Of a stretch of DNA of 64,000 nucleotides, positions 1 to 8,893 are shown in pieces. Position numbers and translations under genes: made by a program. Origin of the DNA: Pseudomonadota bacterium (lineage in GTDB: Bacteria > SZUA-182 > DTGQ01); contig DAOURK010000003.1 of NCBI GenBank assembly GCA_030625085.1, positions 1-64,000 on the forward strand. Direction: 5' to 3'. Every line of letters starts with the position of its first letter. Position 1 is the stretch's first letter. Under the pieces are notes generated by a model that saw only the letters and a list, made by a program, of their open reading frames with translations, had not been told where the DNA came from and did no database searches.

Positions 1-1
1 A

Positions 2-175
2 ACCACCAATTTTGTTGCCATAGTCGGAAACCAAAGGATTTTTGGAAGGGACTGTGATAGAGAAGGCTGGCACATGCATCCATTTCACGATCCGGATTCT
101 CATACTTTTACTCCAAAAGGAATAAAAGAGATGTCCCTAACCCACAAACCACGCAGTAAGGGGTTAAATATATAG
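2..175 (+). CDS. Partial ORF at the left edge, unknown
   Basis: An open frame runs from the window edge for 57 codons to a stop at 173-175. It contains a His/Pro/Asp-rich patch, EGWHMHPFHDPDSHTF, of the kind seen near the C-terminus of small toxin-like or metal-binding proteins. I do not recognise the family. The start lies outside the window, so length and function cannot be judged. It sits beside two decayed genes and may belong to the same accessory or mobile patch. It could also be chance, since the frame is short. Confidence 0.35.
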   Translation, partial: TTNFVAIVGNQRIFGRDCDREGWHMHPFHDPDSHTFTPKGIKEMSLTHKPRSKGLNI

Positions 176-369
176 AATATCTTAATTTTGTAGTAAGAGC
201 ATAAGGAGAAACCGAATAAAAACCAAACCCTAACCAAAGGAGATTTCCTTATGCTCCATTTAAAGATAAAGGATTTATCTTGGCTTTTCCAGCCCAAGCA
301 TCATCGGCTTTGCCCAACAGTGCATCTTGCGCGATCTGGGGCACAGTATATCTCTCCAATAAATCGGTA

Positions 370-405
370 TTTACCGAAAATGCTGGTTTTGGCATTTTCG
401 GTAAA
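370..405. repeat. Perfect 14-bp inverted repeat (hairpin)
   Basis: TTTACCGAAAATGC at 370-383 is exactly complementary to 392-405, with an 8-nt loop between. There is no T-tract on either side, so it is not an obvious intrinsic terminator. It lies just 3' of the decayed ParB-like gene, in a stretch (176-464) where I see nothing else. It may be a protein-binding palindrome or a relic of a mobile element end. Confidence 0.6.
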
Positions 406-464
406 TAGGCTGCTTGGGAATGCCCAACCTCCGCGTAAATCACTATTAAGCGGATTTGCCAATC

Positions 465-870
465 CTAAAGAGTTACGAAAGGTGGGTCAAGATGTATATC
501 ATGCCTTGAGGAGGGGGAAAGTTTTCTGTCCTGCTCAGCCATTTTTTGGGCTAATCGATAAGCTTGCTCTTGTTTGTTCTGGGGGAGTTTGGCCAACTCT
601 CCGGCAGAAACATAATCCAATTTTATGACTCGAGGCATAAGTGTAGTATTTAAATTTTTGGATATGTATATAATGGCTAATCCAGGATCGGTCTTTGCCA
701 AAGTAGCCGGCTGCTTTTTGTTGCGACCAGCCCTTTTCTTCTACGAGAAGTTTTATTCTGCCGGCCAGCGCTGATACTGAGAGTCTTTTGCCGTGCATGG
801 TATTGAGTTTGGCCGCCAGGGCCAGGGTCTCGTCCCAATCGATATCCTTTATTTCTGCCTCGATCTCCAT
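465..870 (-). pseudogene. Broken ParB/RepB-like DNA-binding protein
   Basis: One frame from 870 encodes an HTH segment typical of the ParB/Spo0J/KorB family (LVEEKGWSQQKAAGYFGKDR, then SWISHYI). Homology then jumps to another frame that continues KLDYVSAGELAKLPQNKQEQ to a stop at 465. This is the family's usual order: HTH, then the 'SAG-ARELAKLP' segment. A frameshift near 700 therefore splits one ancestral gene, and the N-terminal ParB nuclease-like domain is missing. I infer a decayed plasmid or phage partition-type gene. The adjacent IstB-like remnant supports an old mobile-element insertion. A sequencing error at the shift would be the alternative, but the absent N-terminus argues for real decay. 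Confidence 0.6.
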
Positions 871-900
871 GTCCCCTCGCCTTTTGGTTGCTTCCAGGCG

Positions 901-1122
901 GTGAACGTATTACTGGATGGTTCCTTTTTTGGCTGCAAGGAAGATATTCTGGCCTTTGGCAATCCCGGCAGTGGAAAGGCGCACTAGTTATGTGCAATTG
1001 GACAGGAGTTGGTCTATACAGACCACAGAGTCTACTTCAGTGATTGCAGCCTTTTGGGAGAGCATTTTCAAGGGCTCAATGACAACACCTCCATAAACAT
1101 AGATTACGGTTATTATAATTGA
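901..1122 (+). pseudogene. IstB-like (IS21 helper ATPase) remnant
   Basis: In one frame the sequence reads EDILAFGNPGSGKAH, then an amber TAG at 985-987, then LCAIGQELVY...RVYFSDCSLL. This matches the Walker A region of IstB-like ATP-binding proteins (GNPGTGKTH followed by LLCAIGQEL and RVYFT). Only about 60 residues of a roughly 250-residue family remain. The in-frame stop and the missing C-terminal two thirds show it is dead. No istA transposase or clear terminal inverted repeats are visible nearby. The minus-strand reading of the same bases is only a shadow. Confidence 0.55.
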
Positions 1123-1336
1123 AGCGGGGTATCCCCCAAAAATCGACCTTCGTCGACTATTGCCTGCGCTAAAAGAGTAACAAAGAGTATTTAATTTTGT
1201 TTATTATTGTTTTATATAGAGATGCCAACCGGAAAAATTTGCACTAAATTGTAGCTTCTATTAATAATTTATTAACCTATTACCCCTACATTTTAATTTT
1301 AAATTCTGTCGAACTTACTTTAATATAAACTATTTC

Positions 1337-1350
1337 AGATAATATTATCT
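1337..1350. promoter_or_regulatory. 14-bp perfect palindrome, possible activator site
   Basis: AGATAATATTATCT is a perfect palindrome ending 13 bp before the -24 element of the sigma-54-type promoter. Enhancer-binding proteins usually bind further upstream (about 80-150 bp). It may instead be a repressor or co-activator operator, or chance in AT-rich DNA. Confidence 0.35.
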
Positions 1351-1363
1351 TTAAAAATCAATA

Positions 1364-1379
1364 TGGCACAGTAATTGCT
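1364..1379 (+). promoter_or_regulatory. Sigma-54 (RpoN) promoter, -24/-12
   Basis: TGGCAC, 5 bp, then TTGCT matches the RpoN consensus TGGCAC-N5-TTGCW at every conserved base, with the required GG-to-GC spacing. Transcription would start near 1391 and run into rfbG, leaving a leader of about 325 nt. This would put the polysaccharide operon under an enhancer-binding response regulator. No such regulator is in the window. Confidence 0.65.
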
Positions 1380-1716
1380 AAGCTTATAACTCATAGTCAC
1401 CTGATTTCTGACAACCAAATCTCTGAGTGCAAGTGTGCGGGATCCGGAATCCACGTTGTTCCTCCAAAGATTGATGACCATTAATCCCAACATTTTGAAA
1501 AATATAAAGCATATTCAAAAATCATATAATTGGAATAAGATGTATTATTGCCCATTTAGAATAAATTTCTGCAAATAGCTATTATTTTTTTGGAAGACTA
1601 TAAATATCCGCCCGGAAACACCAAGTTCAAAGGTAATTGAATCCTAATGGCAAATGGCAATTGATAAATATTAAAGATATTTTCTCAATCAGGAAGGGCG
1701 GTTTGGGGAAAAGATA

Positions 1717-2724
1717 ATGCCCGATACCCGTAAAGCTTTTTGTGACGATTCTTCAGGCTTCTGGCTCGACCGGCCCACGTTTATCACTGGGGCCACCGGC
1801 CTGTTGGGGGGCTGGCTTGTAAAGCGCCTTTTAGATGCCGGCGCTGATGTAATCTGTTTAATAAGGGATTGGGTACCGCAGTGTGAGCTTATCCATAACA
1901 AATTGATAGAAAAGGTTAAAGTCATCCGGGGGGATGTGCGTGATCAATCATTGATTGAAAGGATATTAGGGGAATATGAGATTGAGACCGTCTTTCATCT
2001 TGCAGCCCAAACTATTGTCACTATCGCTAATCGCAACCCGATATCCACCTTTGAAAGTAATATCCGGGGGACATGGGCCCTTTTAGAGGCTTGCCGCCAT
2101 AGCTCAACTGTTAAACAAGTTATTATCGCCTCCTCGGACAAGGCTTATGGTGACCAGGGCAATCTCCCCTATAATGAGAAAATGCCTTTGCAGGGGCAGC
2201 ATCCCTATGATGTGAGCAAATCTTGTGCAGATTTGCTTGCCCATAGCTATGCAAAAACTTATGGTCTACCTATAGCCATTACACGATGCGGCAACTTTTA
2301 TGGAGGTGGCGATCTGAACTGGAACCGTATTATTCCCGGCACAATCCGATCTGTTCTGCGTGATCAATGCCCTGTCATTCGATCAAATGGAAGTAATGTG
2401 CGAGATTATTTTTATGTTGAGGATGGAGTGGCGGCATACATGCTGCTGGCTGAGTGCCTTTCAATTCGGCAAGGGTTGTGCGGTGAGGCGTTTAACTTTT
2501 CTAACGAGTTACAAATAACCGTTTTCGAACTGGTGGAAAGAGTTTTAAAATTAATGGGATCTAATTTAAAACCAAAAATTAAAAATGAAGCCGCCAATGA
2601 AATCCGTCATCAATGCCTCAGTTCAGCAAAAGCTCGTGATTTGCTGGGATGGAAACCTCTTTTCGATCTTGACCATGGTTTAGAAAAGACAATTTCTTGG
2701 TATAAGGAGTTTTTGGGCTTATGA
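1717..2724 (+). CDS. rfbG: CDP-glucose 4,6-dehydratase
   Basis: This is an extended SDR enzyme of 335 aa that converts CDP-glucose to CDP-4-keto-6-deoxyglucose with NAD+. Residues about 20-30 hold the Rossmann motif TGATGLLGG. The sequence SSDKAYGDQ near residue 140 and YDVSK (YxxxK catalytic pair) near residue 165 are typical of RfbG, as is the downstream [20 protein letters not shown] segment. The ATG follows a GGGGAAAAGATA purine run. The stop overlaps the rfbH start (ATGA). The order rfbG-rfbH-rfbF, with overlaps, shows one translationally coupled CDP-3,6-dideoxyhexose operon. It is slightly short for RfbG (about 355 aa) but complete. Confidence 0.9.
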   Translation: MPDTRKAFCDDSSGFWLDRPTFITGATGLLGGWLVKRLLDAGADVICLIRDWVPQCELIHNKLIEKVKVIRGDVRDQSLIERILGEYEIETVFHLAAQTIVTIANRNPISTFESNIRGTWALLEACRHSSTVKQVIIASSDKAYGDQGNLPYNEKMPLQGQHPYDVSKSCADLLAHSYAKTYGLPIAITRCGNFYGGGDLNWNRIIPGTIRSVLRDQCPVIRSNGSNVRDYFYVEDGVAAYMLLAECLSIRQGLCGEAFNFSNELQITVFELVERVLKLMGSNLKPKIKNEAANEIRHQCLSSAKARDLLGWKPLFDLDHGLEKTISWYKEFLGL

Positions 2725-4094
2725 ACACTAAGGCTAAAGGGCTTCGTACGCAAATTCTGGATTTAGTTGCCAAGTATTATGAATTAAATTTCACCCCTGA
2801 CGATTTTATTCCCGGAAAGACCAATGTGCCGATTTCCGGACGAGTTTTTGATGCCGCAGAACTCCAATATTTGGTCGACTCCTCATTAGACTTCTGGTTG
2901 ACCACCGGCCGTTTTGCCAATCAGTTTGAGAAAAAATTCAGCCGGCTATTTGGGCTCCGACATGCGATTTTGACCAATTCAGGCTCCTCTGCAAATCTGC
3001 TTGCTTTATCTTGTTTGACCTCTCCATCTCTTGGGGAAAAAAGATTGCTCCCGGGTGATGAAATAATTACAGTAGCCGCAGGATTTCCCACCACCATAAA
3101 TCCAATAATTCAAAACCGGCTTACACCTGTTTTTGTAGACATTACGCTCCCAACTTACAATATTGATGTTAGTCAATTGGAATCAGCGCTCAGTAAACGG
3201 ACACGGGCAGTAATATTGGCCCATACCTTGGGTAATCCCTTTGATTTATCATCTGTTATGGATTTTGCCAGGCAACATAACCTATGGATGATTGAAGATT
3301 GCTGTGATGCCCTTGGCTCGACTTACCGGGGCCGCCAGGTAGGCGCCTTTGGCGACCTGGCCACAATGAGTTTTTACCCGGCCCATCATATAACAATGGG
3401 AGAAGGGGGTTGTGTTCTTACGAATCAAACTTTTCTAAAGAAACTTGTAACATCCTTCCGTGATTGGGGAAGAGATTGCTGGTGTGAAACAGGGGAAGAT
3501 AATACTTGCGGCTGTCGATTTGATTGGCAACTGGGATCTTTGCCTTATGGATATGATCATAAATATACTTACTCACACATAGGCTACAACTTAAAAATAA
3601 CAGACATGCAAGCTGCTGTTGGATTGGCTCAATTAACTAAATTGCCTCATTTTATAAAAGCCAGAAAGCAAAATTTTACTCTTCTTTATAAAGGGCTGAA
3701 AGATTTAGAAGAATTTTTCATCATGCCCCAGGCAACACCGGGGTCAGATCCAAGCTGGTTTGGCTTTCCCTTAGCTTTACGCCCCGGGACATCACTTACA
3801 CGAGATCAAGTAATCCGTTTTCTTGAAGCCCACAAGATCAGCACTCGCCCTCTCTTTGGCGGCAATTTGATTCGTCAACCAGCCTATCAAAATATTTGTT
3901 GCCGAATTGTAGGAGATTTAAGATATTCTGATTTTGTGGCAAATCATGCTTTTTGGGTCGGCGTGTACCCGGGACTATCTATAGACCAAATAAATTATGT
4001 GATTGAAATCTTTCATGAACTGATTAAAACCAAAAAAGATTCACAAAAATTACAACCCTTAGAATTAGGGGGATTAAAAGGAGCGAGGTTATGA
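2721..4094 (+). CDS. rfbH: CDP-4-keto-6-deoxyglucose 3-dehydrase (E1)
   Basis: This is a DegT/AspC-fold enzyme of 457 aa that removes the C3 hydroxyl of CDP-4-keto-6-deoxyglucose. It uses PMP and a [2Fe-2S] cluster together with a reductase (E3). Two diagnostic traits are visible. The position of the aminotransferase Lys is His222 ([14 protein letters not shown]). The cluster cysteines are Cys195-X57-Cys253-X-Cys255-X7-Cys263, the spacing known for E1. It is therefore a dehydrase and not an aminotransferase. The ATGA overlaps at both ends couple it to rfbG and rfbF. No E3 ferredoxin-type reductase gene is found in the window, so its electron donor must be encoded elsewhere. Confidence 0.93.
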   Translation: MNTKAKGLRTQILDLVAKYYELNFTPDDFIPGKTNVPISGRVFDAAELQYLVDSSLDFWLTTGRFANQFEKKFSRLFGLRHAILTNSGSSANLLALSCLTSPSLGEKRLLPGDEIITVAAGFPTTINPIIQNRLTPVFVDITLPTYNIDVSQLESALSKRTRAVILAHTLGNPFDLSSVMDFARQHNLWMIEDCCDALGSTYRGRQVGAFGDLATMSFYPAHHITMGEGGCVLTNQTFLKKLVTSFRDWGRDCWCETGEDNTCGCRFDWQLGSLPYGYDHKYTYSHIGYNLKITDMQAAVGLAQLTKLPHFIKARKQNFTLLYKGLKDLEEFFIMPQATPGSDPSWFGFPLALRPGTSLTRDQVIRFLEAHKISTRPLFGGNLIRQPAYQNICCRIVGDLRYSDFVANHAFWVGVYPGLSIDQINYVIEIFHELIKTKKDSQKLQPLELGGLKGARL

Positions 4095-4885
4095 ATAAAG
4101 ATGTCCCTGTGGTGATTTTCTGCGGGGGGGCCGGGACACGGCTTCGCGAAGAGACCGAGTTCAAACCCAAGCCTATGGTTACGATTGGTAATCGACCAAT
4201 TTTGTGGCACATAATGAAAATCTATGCTCATTACGGTTTTAAAAAATTCATTCTTTGCTTGGGATACAAACGTGAAATGATCAAAGAGTACTTTTATCAT
4301 TATGAGATTGTGCATAATGACGTGATCATTACTTTAGGTCGCAACAGTAATTTTCAAATCTTCAATGGCCATGATGAAGAGGATTGGCAGATAATCTTAA
4401 GCGATACCGGCGACAATGCTTATAAAGGCGCTCGATTAAAACGAATTCAAAAATACATCGGAAGTGATGAGTTAATGGTTACCTATGGTGATGGAGTAAC
4501 GGACATAGATATTAATAATCTTTTAACATTCCATAGGGCACATGGGAAAATCGCCACAGTTACCGGAGTGCGTCCTAAATTTTTAAGATTTGCTGAGCTT
4601 GAGACTCGAAGCGACCATGTAACCAAATTTACTGAAAAACCGCAAAATAATGGAAACTATATAAACGGCGGGTTTTTCGTATTTAAACGAAAAATTTTTG
4701 ATTACTTAGAAGATAGAGATAACTGTGACCTAGAAGTTGGCACCCTAGAAGAAATCTCTAAGGCGGGTGAATTGATGATATATAAACATGACAAATTCTG
4801 GGCTTGCATGGATACCTTAAGAGATGTTGAGTATCTAAATAATCTTTGGAATAGTCGTCAGGCAGCCTGGAAAATTTGGCAGTAA
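4091..4885 (+). CDS. rfbF: Glucose-1-phosphate cytidylyltransferase
   Basis: It makes CDP-glucose from CTP and glucose 1-phosphate, the first step of the CDP-dideoxysugar route. The nucleotidyltransferase signature [18 protein letters not shown] at residues about 12-29 is the RfbF-type version (EET...KPKPM). The active-site region continues with [11 protein letters not shown] near residue 135 and TEKP...NGGFFVF near residues 180-195. Its 264 aa match the family (about 257). The ATG overlaps the rfbH stop (ATGA). Confidence 0.94.
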   Translation: MNKDVPVVIFCGGAGTRLREETEFKPKPMVTIGNRPILWHIMKIYAHYGFKKFILCLGYKREMIKEYFYHYEIVHNDVIITLGRNSNFQIFNGHDEEDWQIILSDTGDNAYKGARLKRIQKYIGSDELMVTYGDGVTDIDINNLLTFHRAHGKIATVTGVRPKFLRFAELETRSDHVTKFTEKPQNNGNYINGGFFVFKRKIFDYLEDRDNCDLEVGTLEEISKAGELMIYKHDKFWACMDTLRDVEYLNNLWNSRQAAWKIWQ

Positions 4886-4908
4886 TTCTTCAGGCAAAGG
4901 ACTATCAA

Positions 4909-6432
4909 ATGGAAGAAAAAAATAGCGCCTTTAAGAAACTTTTTATTATGGAAATGGCTAATAACCATATGGGGAGCGTTGAGCATGGATTAAAAATTAT
5001 TAGAGACTTCCATAGGGTTTGTAAAAATTTTGACTTTCAATTCGGCTTCAAACTTCAGTACAGGAATTTGGATACATTTATCCATCCGGATTTTCAGGGA
5101 AGGCAAGATATAAAATTTATTAAACGTTTTTCAGAGACCAGATTGAAGGCGGATGAATTCAGAATATTAAAGGATGAGATAAAAAAGCTCGGCTTTATCT
5201 CGATTTGTACCCCATTTAATGAAAAGTCAGTTGATTTAATTGAAAAACATGATTTTGATATTATCAAGGTGGCCAGTTGCTCCTTCACCGATTGGCCCTT
5301 GCTGGAAAGAATAGCCTTAACTGACAAGCGTATTATAGCCTCAACAGCCAGCGCATCCATAGAGAACATAGATAAAGTGGTGATGTTTTTGGAGCACAGA
5401 GGTAAACAGTTTTGTTTAATGCATTGTGTGGCTGAATATCCAACCAAGAAAAGTAATCTACAGTTAAATCAAATCGATTTACTCAAAAAGAAATATCCCA
5501 CTATCGGGATAGGATTTTCCACTCATGAAAGCCCGGATGATCTTGATATTATAAAAGCAGCCATAGCAAAAGGGGCACAAGTTTTTGAAAAACATGTAGG
5601 AGTAGGTGATACATTAAATGCCTATTCAGCTACACCTGAGCAATTTCAAGAATGGCTAAATTCAGCTAAAGAAGCTTTTGATATGTGTGGAACCGTCGGG
5701 GACAGACCAAAGCCTTCTGAAATGGAAAAAGAAAGTCTTAGAGCTTTAAGCAGGGCGGTATTTGCTAAAAAGCCTATAATGAAGAAGGAAAGATTAGACC
5801 TGTCAAATCTTTTTTTTGCCATCCCCGGTGTGGAAGGGCAGATTTTAGCCGGCGATATATCCAAGTACACCGAATTTACTGCTACAGTCAATATTGAAAC
5901 AAATAACCCAATAATGTCACACGATGTCTTGCGAAGAGATATTCGGTCACAAGTTGTCGGTATTATAAAGGAAGTTAAGGATTTACTCCTTTCCAGTCGA
6001 CTGGCTATTCCGAATAAACTGGATTTTGAGTTATCTCATCATTATGGCATTGATAACTTTCATAAATTTGGAGCAACTATCCTTAATTGCATAAATAGAG
6101 AATACTGTAAAAAATTGATTATCCTGGTTCCCGGCCAAAGTCATCCTACCCACTTTCACAAATTAAAGGAAGAAACCTTCCATGTTCTGTTTGGTGATCT
6201 CAATTTAGAATTGAATGGAACGGCGGGAGAATATAATCCCGGTAATTTTATCACTATAGAGAGAGGAACAAAACATTCTTTTGGAACAAGGAGCGGTGTT
6301 GTTTTTGAAGAAATATCAACTACACATTATAAAAGCGATTCTTATTATGATGACCCTAAAATAGAGGAAAATAAAAAAAGGAAAACCGAATTAACCTATT
6401 GGTCAGACTGGTTGGAGGCGGGAATAAGATAG
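4909..6432 (+). CDS. NeuB-family synthase with SAF and cupin domains
   Basis: NeuB-family enzymes condense PEP with an aldose to give nonulosonic acids. Residues about 10-265 form the NeuB TIM barrel (MEMANNHMGS, FKLQYR, STHESP, EKHVGVGD). Residues about 280-345 resemble the SAF clamp (ALSRAVFAKKPIMKKE). Residues about 365-495 are a cupin (PGQSHPTHFHKLKEE...HVLFGD...KHSFGTRSG), giving 507 aa against about 350 for NeuB alone. I chose ATG 4909, preceded by AAAGG at good spacing. An upstream TTG (4876) overlaps rfbF and has no ribosome site. No CMP-sugar synthetase (NeuA) is present. The substrate is unknown. The cupin could be a sugar isomerase or a ligand-binding domain. Confidence 0.8.
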   Translation: MEEKNSAFKKLFIMEMANNHMGSVEHGLKIIRDFHRVCKNFDFQFGFKLQYRNLDTFIHPDFQGRQDIKFIKRFSETRLKADEFRILKDEIKKLGFISICTPFNEKSVDLIEKHDFDIIKVASCSFTDWPLLERIALTDKRIIASTASASIENIDKVVMFLEHRGKQFCLMHCVAEYPTKKSNLQLNQIDLLKKKYPTIGIGFSTHESPDDLDIIKAAIAKGAQVFEKHVGVGDTLNAYSATPEQFQEWLNSAKEAFDMCGTVGDRPKPSEMEKESLRALSRAVFAKKPIMKKERLDLSNLFFAIPGVEGQILAGDISKYTEFTATVNIETNNPIMSHDVLRRDIRSQVVGIIKEVKDLLLSSRLAIPNKLDFELSHHYGIDNFHKFGATILNCINREYCKKLIILVPGQSHPTHFHKLKEETFHVLFGDLNLELNGTAGEYNPGNFITIERGTKHSFGTRSGVVFEEISTTHYKSDSYYDDPKIEENKKRKTELTYWSDWLEAGIR

Positions 6433-7008
6433 ATGATAACCATTGCCTGGGATGTGGATGATGTTCTTAATGACCTTATGCGTCTTTGGTTCGTGCGGGA
6501 ATGGTTGCCTTATAATAGAGACTCTTCACTTACCTGTGAAGATATTGTTGAAAATCCTCCTCATCAATTACTTGGCCTGAGCGAGGTTGAATATCTCAGC
6601 TCATTAGATAATTTTCGCCTTTCTAAAGTTGCTCAACAGATGCAGCCGGTACCTGAGGTGTTTTCCTGGTTTAAAGAATATGGCGGGCGCTTCAGGCATA
6701 TTGCTCTTACAGCGAGATCCCTTCAAACTGTTCCTACTGCCTCAAGTTGGGTTTTTCAATACTTTGGGTGCTGGATAAGATCATTTCATTTTATTCCAGC
6801 CAAGCGTAAAGGCCAGTCTATTCCCGAATATGATCAGACTAAAGGTGATTTTCTCCGTTGGTTTGGAAAAGTTGATATCTTAATTGATGACAGCGATTTG
6901 AACATCAACTTAGCCAAGGCTGAAGGGATAAAGGGTATTTTGATGCCCCGCCCTTGGAACGGGGAAAGAAAAGTGCCCATCTGTGAAATACTGAAGGAAT
7001 TGAGATAA
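6433..7008 (+). CDS. HAD-superfamily phosphatase-like protein
   Basis: A HAD-fold hydrolase of 191 aa. Motif I is AWDVDDVLND near residue 5 (nucleophile and acid/base Asp pair). Motif II is the Thr of ALTARS near residue 95. Motif III is a Lys in TKGDF, and motif IV is ILIDDSDLN near residue 152. It starts directly after the NeuB-fusion stop, so the two are co-translated. The likely role is dephosphorylation of a sugar acid or sugar phosphate made by its neighbour, by analogy with the phosphatase step of sialic acid and Kdo pathways. The substrate is inferred only from context. Confidence 0.7.
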   Translation: MITIAWDVDDVLNDLMRLWFVREWLPYNRDSSLTCEDIVENPPHQLLGLSEVEYLSSLDNFRLSKVAQQMQPVPEVFSWFKEYGGRFRHIALTARSLQTVPTASSWVFQYFGCWIRSFHFIPAKRKGQSIPEYDQTKGDFLRWFGKVDILIDDSDLNINLAKAEGIKGILMPRPWNGERKVPICEILKELR

Positions 7009-7016
7009 TGAAAAAT

Positions 7017-7048
7017 TATCCTGCCAATCCTGTTATCCTGTCTAAAAA
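7017..7048. repeat. Dispersed repeat, AATCCTGTTATCCTGTCTAAAA type
   Basis: The spacer between the HAD gene and the ThDP gene carries CCAATCCTGTTATCCTGTCT. Near copies occur at 35002-35035 and, inverted, at 52597-52621. It belongs to a short intergenic repeat family of unknown origin. Confidence 0.7.
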
Positions 7049-7078
7049 TTTTTATTTTGGTGATGGAGGAGTAAGGAG

Positions 7079-8884
7079 TTGATAAAGCTTTCAGATTATG
7101 TGATGAAATTTATTGCCGGCCTTGGTGTCAGGCATGTGTTTATGCTGCCTGGCGGGGGGTGCATGCATCTTATAGATTCCTTGGGGACAAACCCAAACAT
7201 TGAGTATGTATGTAACCTTCATGAACAGGCTTCTGCAATTGCAGCGGAGGCTTATGGGCAATACCATAATAAAATTGGTGTCGCCCTTGTCACCACCGGA
7301 CCCGGAGGCACAAATGCAATCACAGGAGTTGCCGGGGCATGGATCGATTCCACTCCTTGCCTGATCATTTCCGGCCAGGTAAAACGGGCCGACATGATTG
7401 CAGATCGTGGTGTAAGGCAGATGGGCGTGCAAGAGGTGGATATTGTTTCTATGGTTAAACCCATTACTAAATATGCCGTGACCATTCTTGATCCCAACTC
7501 AATAAGTTATCATTTGGAAAAAGCAATTTATTTGGCTAAAACAGGCCGCCCCGGCCCGGTTTGGATTGATATTCCTTTGGATGTCCAGGCAAGTATGATC
7601 GATGAAGAAAATATTCAAAGGTTCGACGCAGCCGAGGTGAAAATTCCTCCTGATCGAGGACCGGTTCATGAACAAATCACTGAGACCATAAGGCTCCTTA
7701 ATCAGGCTGATAGACCGGTGATCTTGGCTGGTAATGGCATCCGAATAGCTAAAGCCGAACAAGAGTTCCTCCAGCTTGTTGAATTACTGGGGGTCCCTGT
7801 CCTTACCACTTGGAAGGCCATAGATCTTTTACCAGAAGAGCATAACTACTTTTTTGGACGGCCGGGTTCAATTGGTCAACGAGGAGCAAATTTCATCCAA
7901 CAAAATTCTGATTGGCTGCTCACTATCGGGGCGAGACTTGACCTTGCCCAGACTGGGTATAACCACATGAACTTTGCCCGGGGGGCAAATAAGGTGATAG
8001 TTGATATTGATCCCGCTGAAATCAATAAAATGGAAATGCCTATCAATGTGCCGGTGTGTGCAGATGCAAAAAAATTTATTCGGGAATTTATTTACCAAAG
8101 AGAGCATATCAAAGATAAAGACCGCTTTGAATGGTTAGCACAGTGTAGAAACTGGAAAACGAAATACCCGGTTGTCCTTCAGGAATATTTGGATCAAAAG
8201 GATTATGTGAATACCTATGCCTTAATTGAAGTATTATCATATGAGATGACCAATGATGATATTTTGGTTCCGGGTAGCGCCGGGGCAAGCAGTGAAATTA
8301 CCATGCAAGCCTTTAAAGTGAAACAGGGGCAGCGCATTCTCAATAGCCCCGGCCTAGGGGCTATGGGTTTTGGATTGTCGGCGAGTATAGGCGCCTGCCT
8401 GGCCGGCAACAAAAAACGAACCATTTGTATTAATGGTGATGGCGGATTTCAGTTGAATATGCAAGAACTAGAGACGGTTAAGCGTTTGGATCTGCCTATT
8501 AAATTTTTTATCTTAAATAACCAGGGGTATGCTTCTATTCGAGCAACACAAAGAAATTATTTTAATGGAAGATACGTTGGGAGTGAGCAATCAAGCAGGT
8601 TAACATTCCCTGATATGCTGAAAATAGCTGATGCCTATGGTATCCCTTCAATTCGTATTGCTCATCAGCGAGAGCTTTTAAGCAAGGTCAGGGAGGTTTT
8701 CGCCTTACCTGGTCCGGTAATATGTGAGGTTATGGTAATACCTGACCAACCAACAGCGCCAAGGATGTCCGCTATGAAACGCGCTGATGGATCAATGGTT
8801 TCAAAACCATTGGAAGATTTATGGCCTTATTTAGATAGAGAAGAATTTAAAACAAATATGATGGTAAACCCTATAGAAGAATAA
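7079..8884 (+). CDS. ThDP-dependent acetolactate-synthase-like enzyme (YerE-like)
   Basis: This 601-aa protein has the full ThDP/acetohydroxyacid synthase fold. The cofactor-activating Glu lies in NLHEQASAIAAEAYG (residues about 45-60). A central Rossmann-like domain spans about 195-330. The ThDP-binding GDGGFQLN...LNNQGY motif lies near residues 455-485. True acetolactate synthases sit with ilv genes. Here the gene follows the CDP-dideoxysugar pathway, as YerE does in yersiniose synthesis, where it transfers a two-carbon unit from pyruvate to C4 of CDP-4-keto-3,6-dideoxyglucose. I infer that role. The TTG start is supported by GGAGGAG about 8 nt upstream. Confidence 0.78.
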   Translation: MIKLSDYVMKFIAGLGVRHVFMLPGGGCMHLIDSLGTNPNIEYVCNLHEQASAIAAEAYGQYHNKIGVALVTTGPGGTNAITGVAGAWIDSTPCLIISGQVKRADMIADRGVRQMGVQEVDIVSMVKPITKYAVTILDPNSISYHLEKAIYLAKTGRPGPVWIDIPLDVQASMIDEENIQRFDAAEVKIPPDRGPVHEQITETIRLLNQADRPVILAGNGIRIAKAEQEFLQLVELLGVPVLTTWKAIDLLPEEHNYFFGRPGSIGQRGANFIQQNSDWLLTIGARLDLAQTGYNHMNFARGANKVIVDIDPAEINKMEMPINVPVCADAKKFIREFIYQREHIKDKDRFEWLAQCRNWKTKYPVVLQEYLDQKDYVNTYALIEVLSYEMTNDDILVPGSAGASSEITMQAFKVKQGQRILNSPGLGAMGFGLSASIGACLAGNKKRTICINGDGGFQLNMQELETVKRLDLPIKFFILNNQGYASIRATQRNYFNGRYVGSEQSSRLTFPDMLKIADAYGIPSIRIAHQRELLSKVREVFALPGPVICEVMVIPDQPTAPRMSAMKRADGSMVSKPLEDLWPYLDREEFKTNMMVNPIEE

Positions 8885-8893
8885 GATCGTGAA

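Larger units (their letters stand above)
1123..1716. other. AT-rich leader upstream of the sugar operon
   Basis: I see no convincing gene here. The interval is very AT-rich. It contains a 14-bp palindrome and a sigma-54-type promoter motif (separate entries), which leave about 325 nt of untranslated leader before the first sugar gene. I recognise no riboswitch fold. Confidence 0.6.

Noticed and set aside
249-443. Minus-strand 64-codon frame in the same frame as the ParB-like fragment
   Set aside because: It is separated by a stop and runs through the hairpin repeat. No family pattern, so probably non-coding.
677-997. Minus-strand frame and the reading RLSTAGIAKGQNIFLAAK
   Set aside because: It is the reverse of the IstB-like region, whose plus-strand reading matches a known family.
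2721-4094. Loss of the PLP lysine in rfbH as a novelty
   Set aside because: His at this position with the cysteine motif is the normal state of the E1 dehydrase family.
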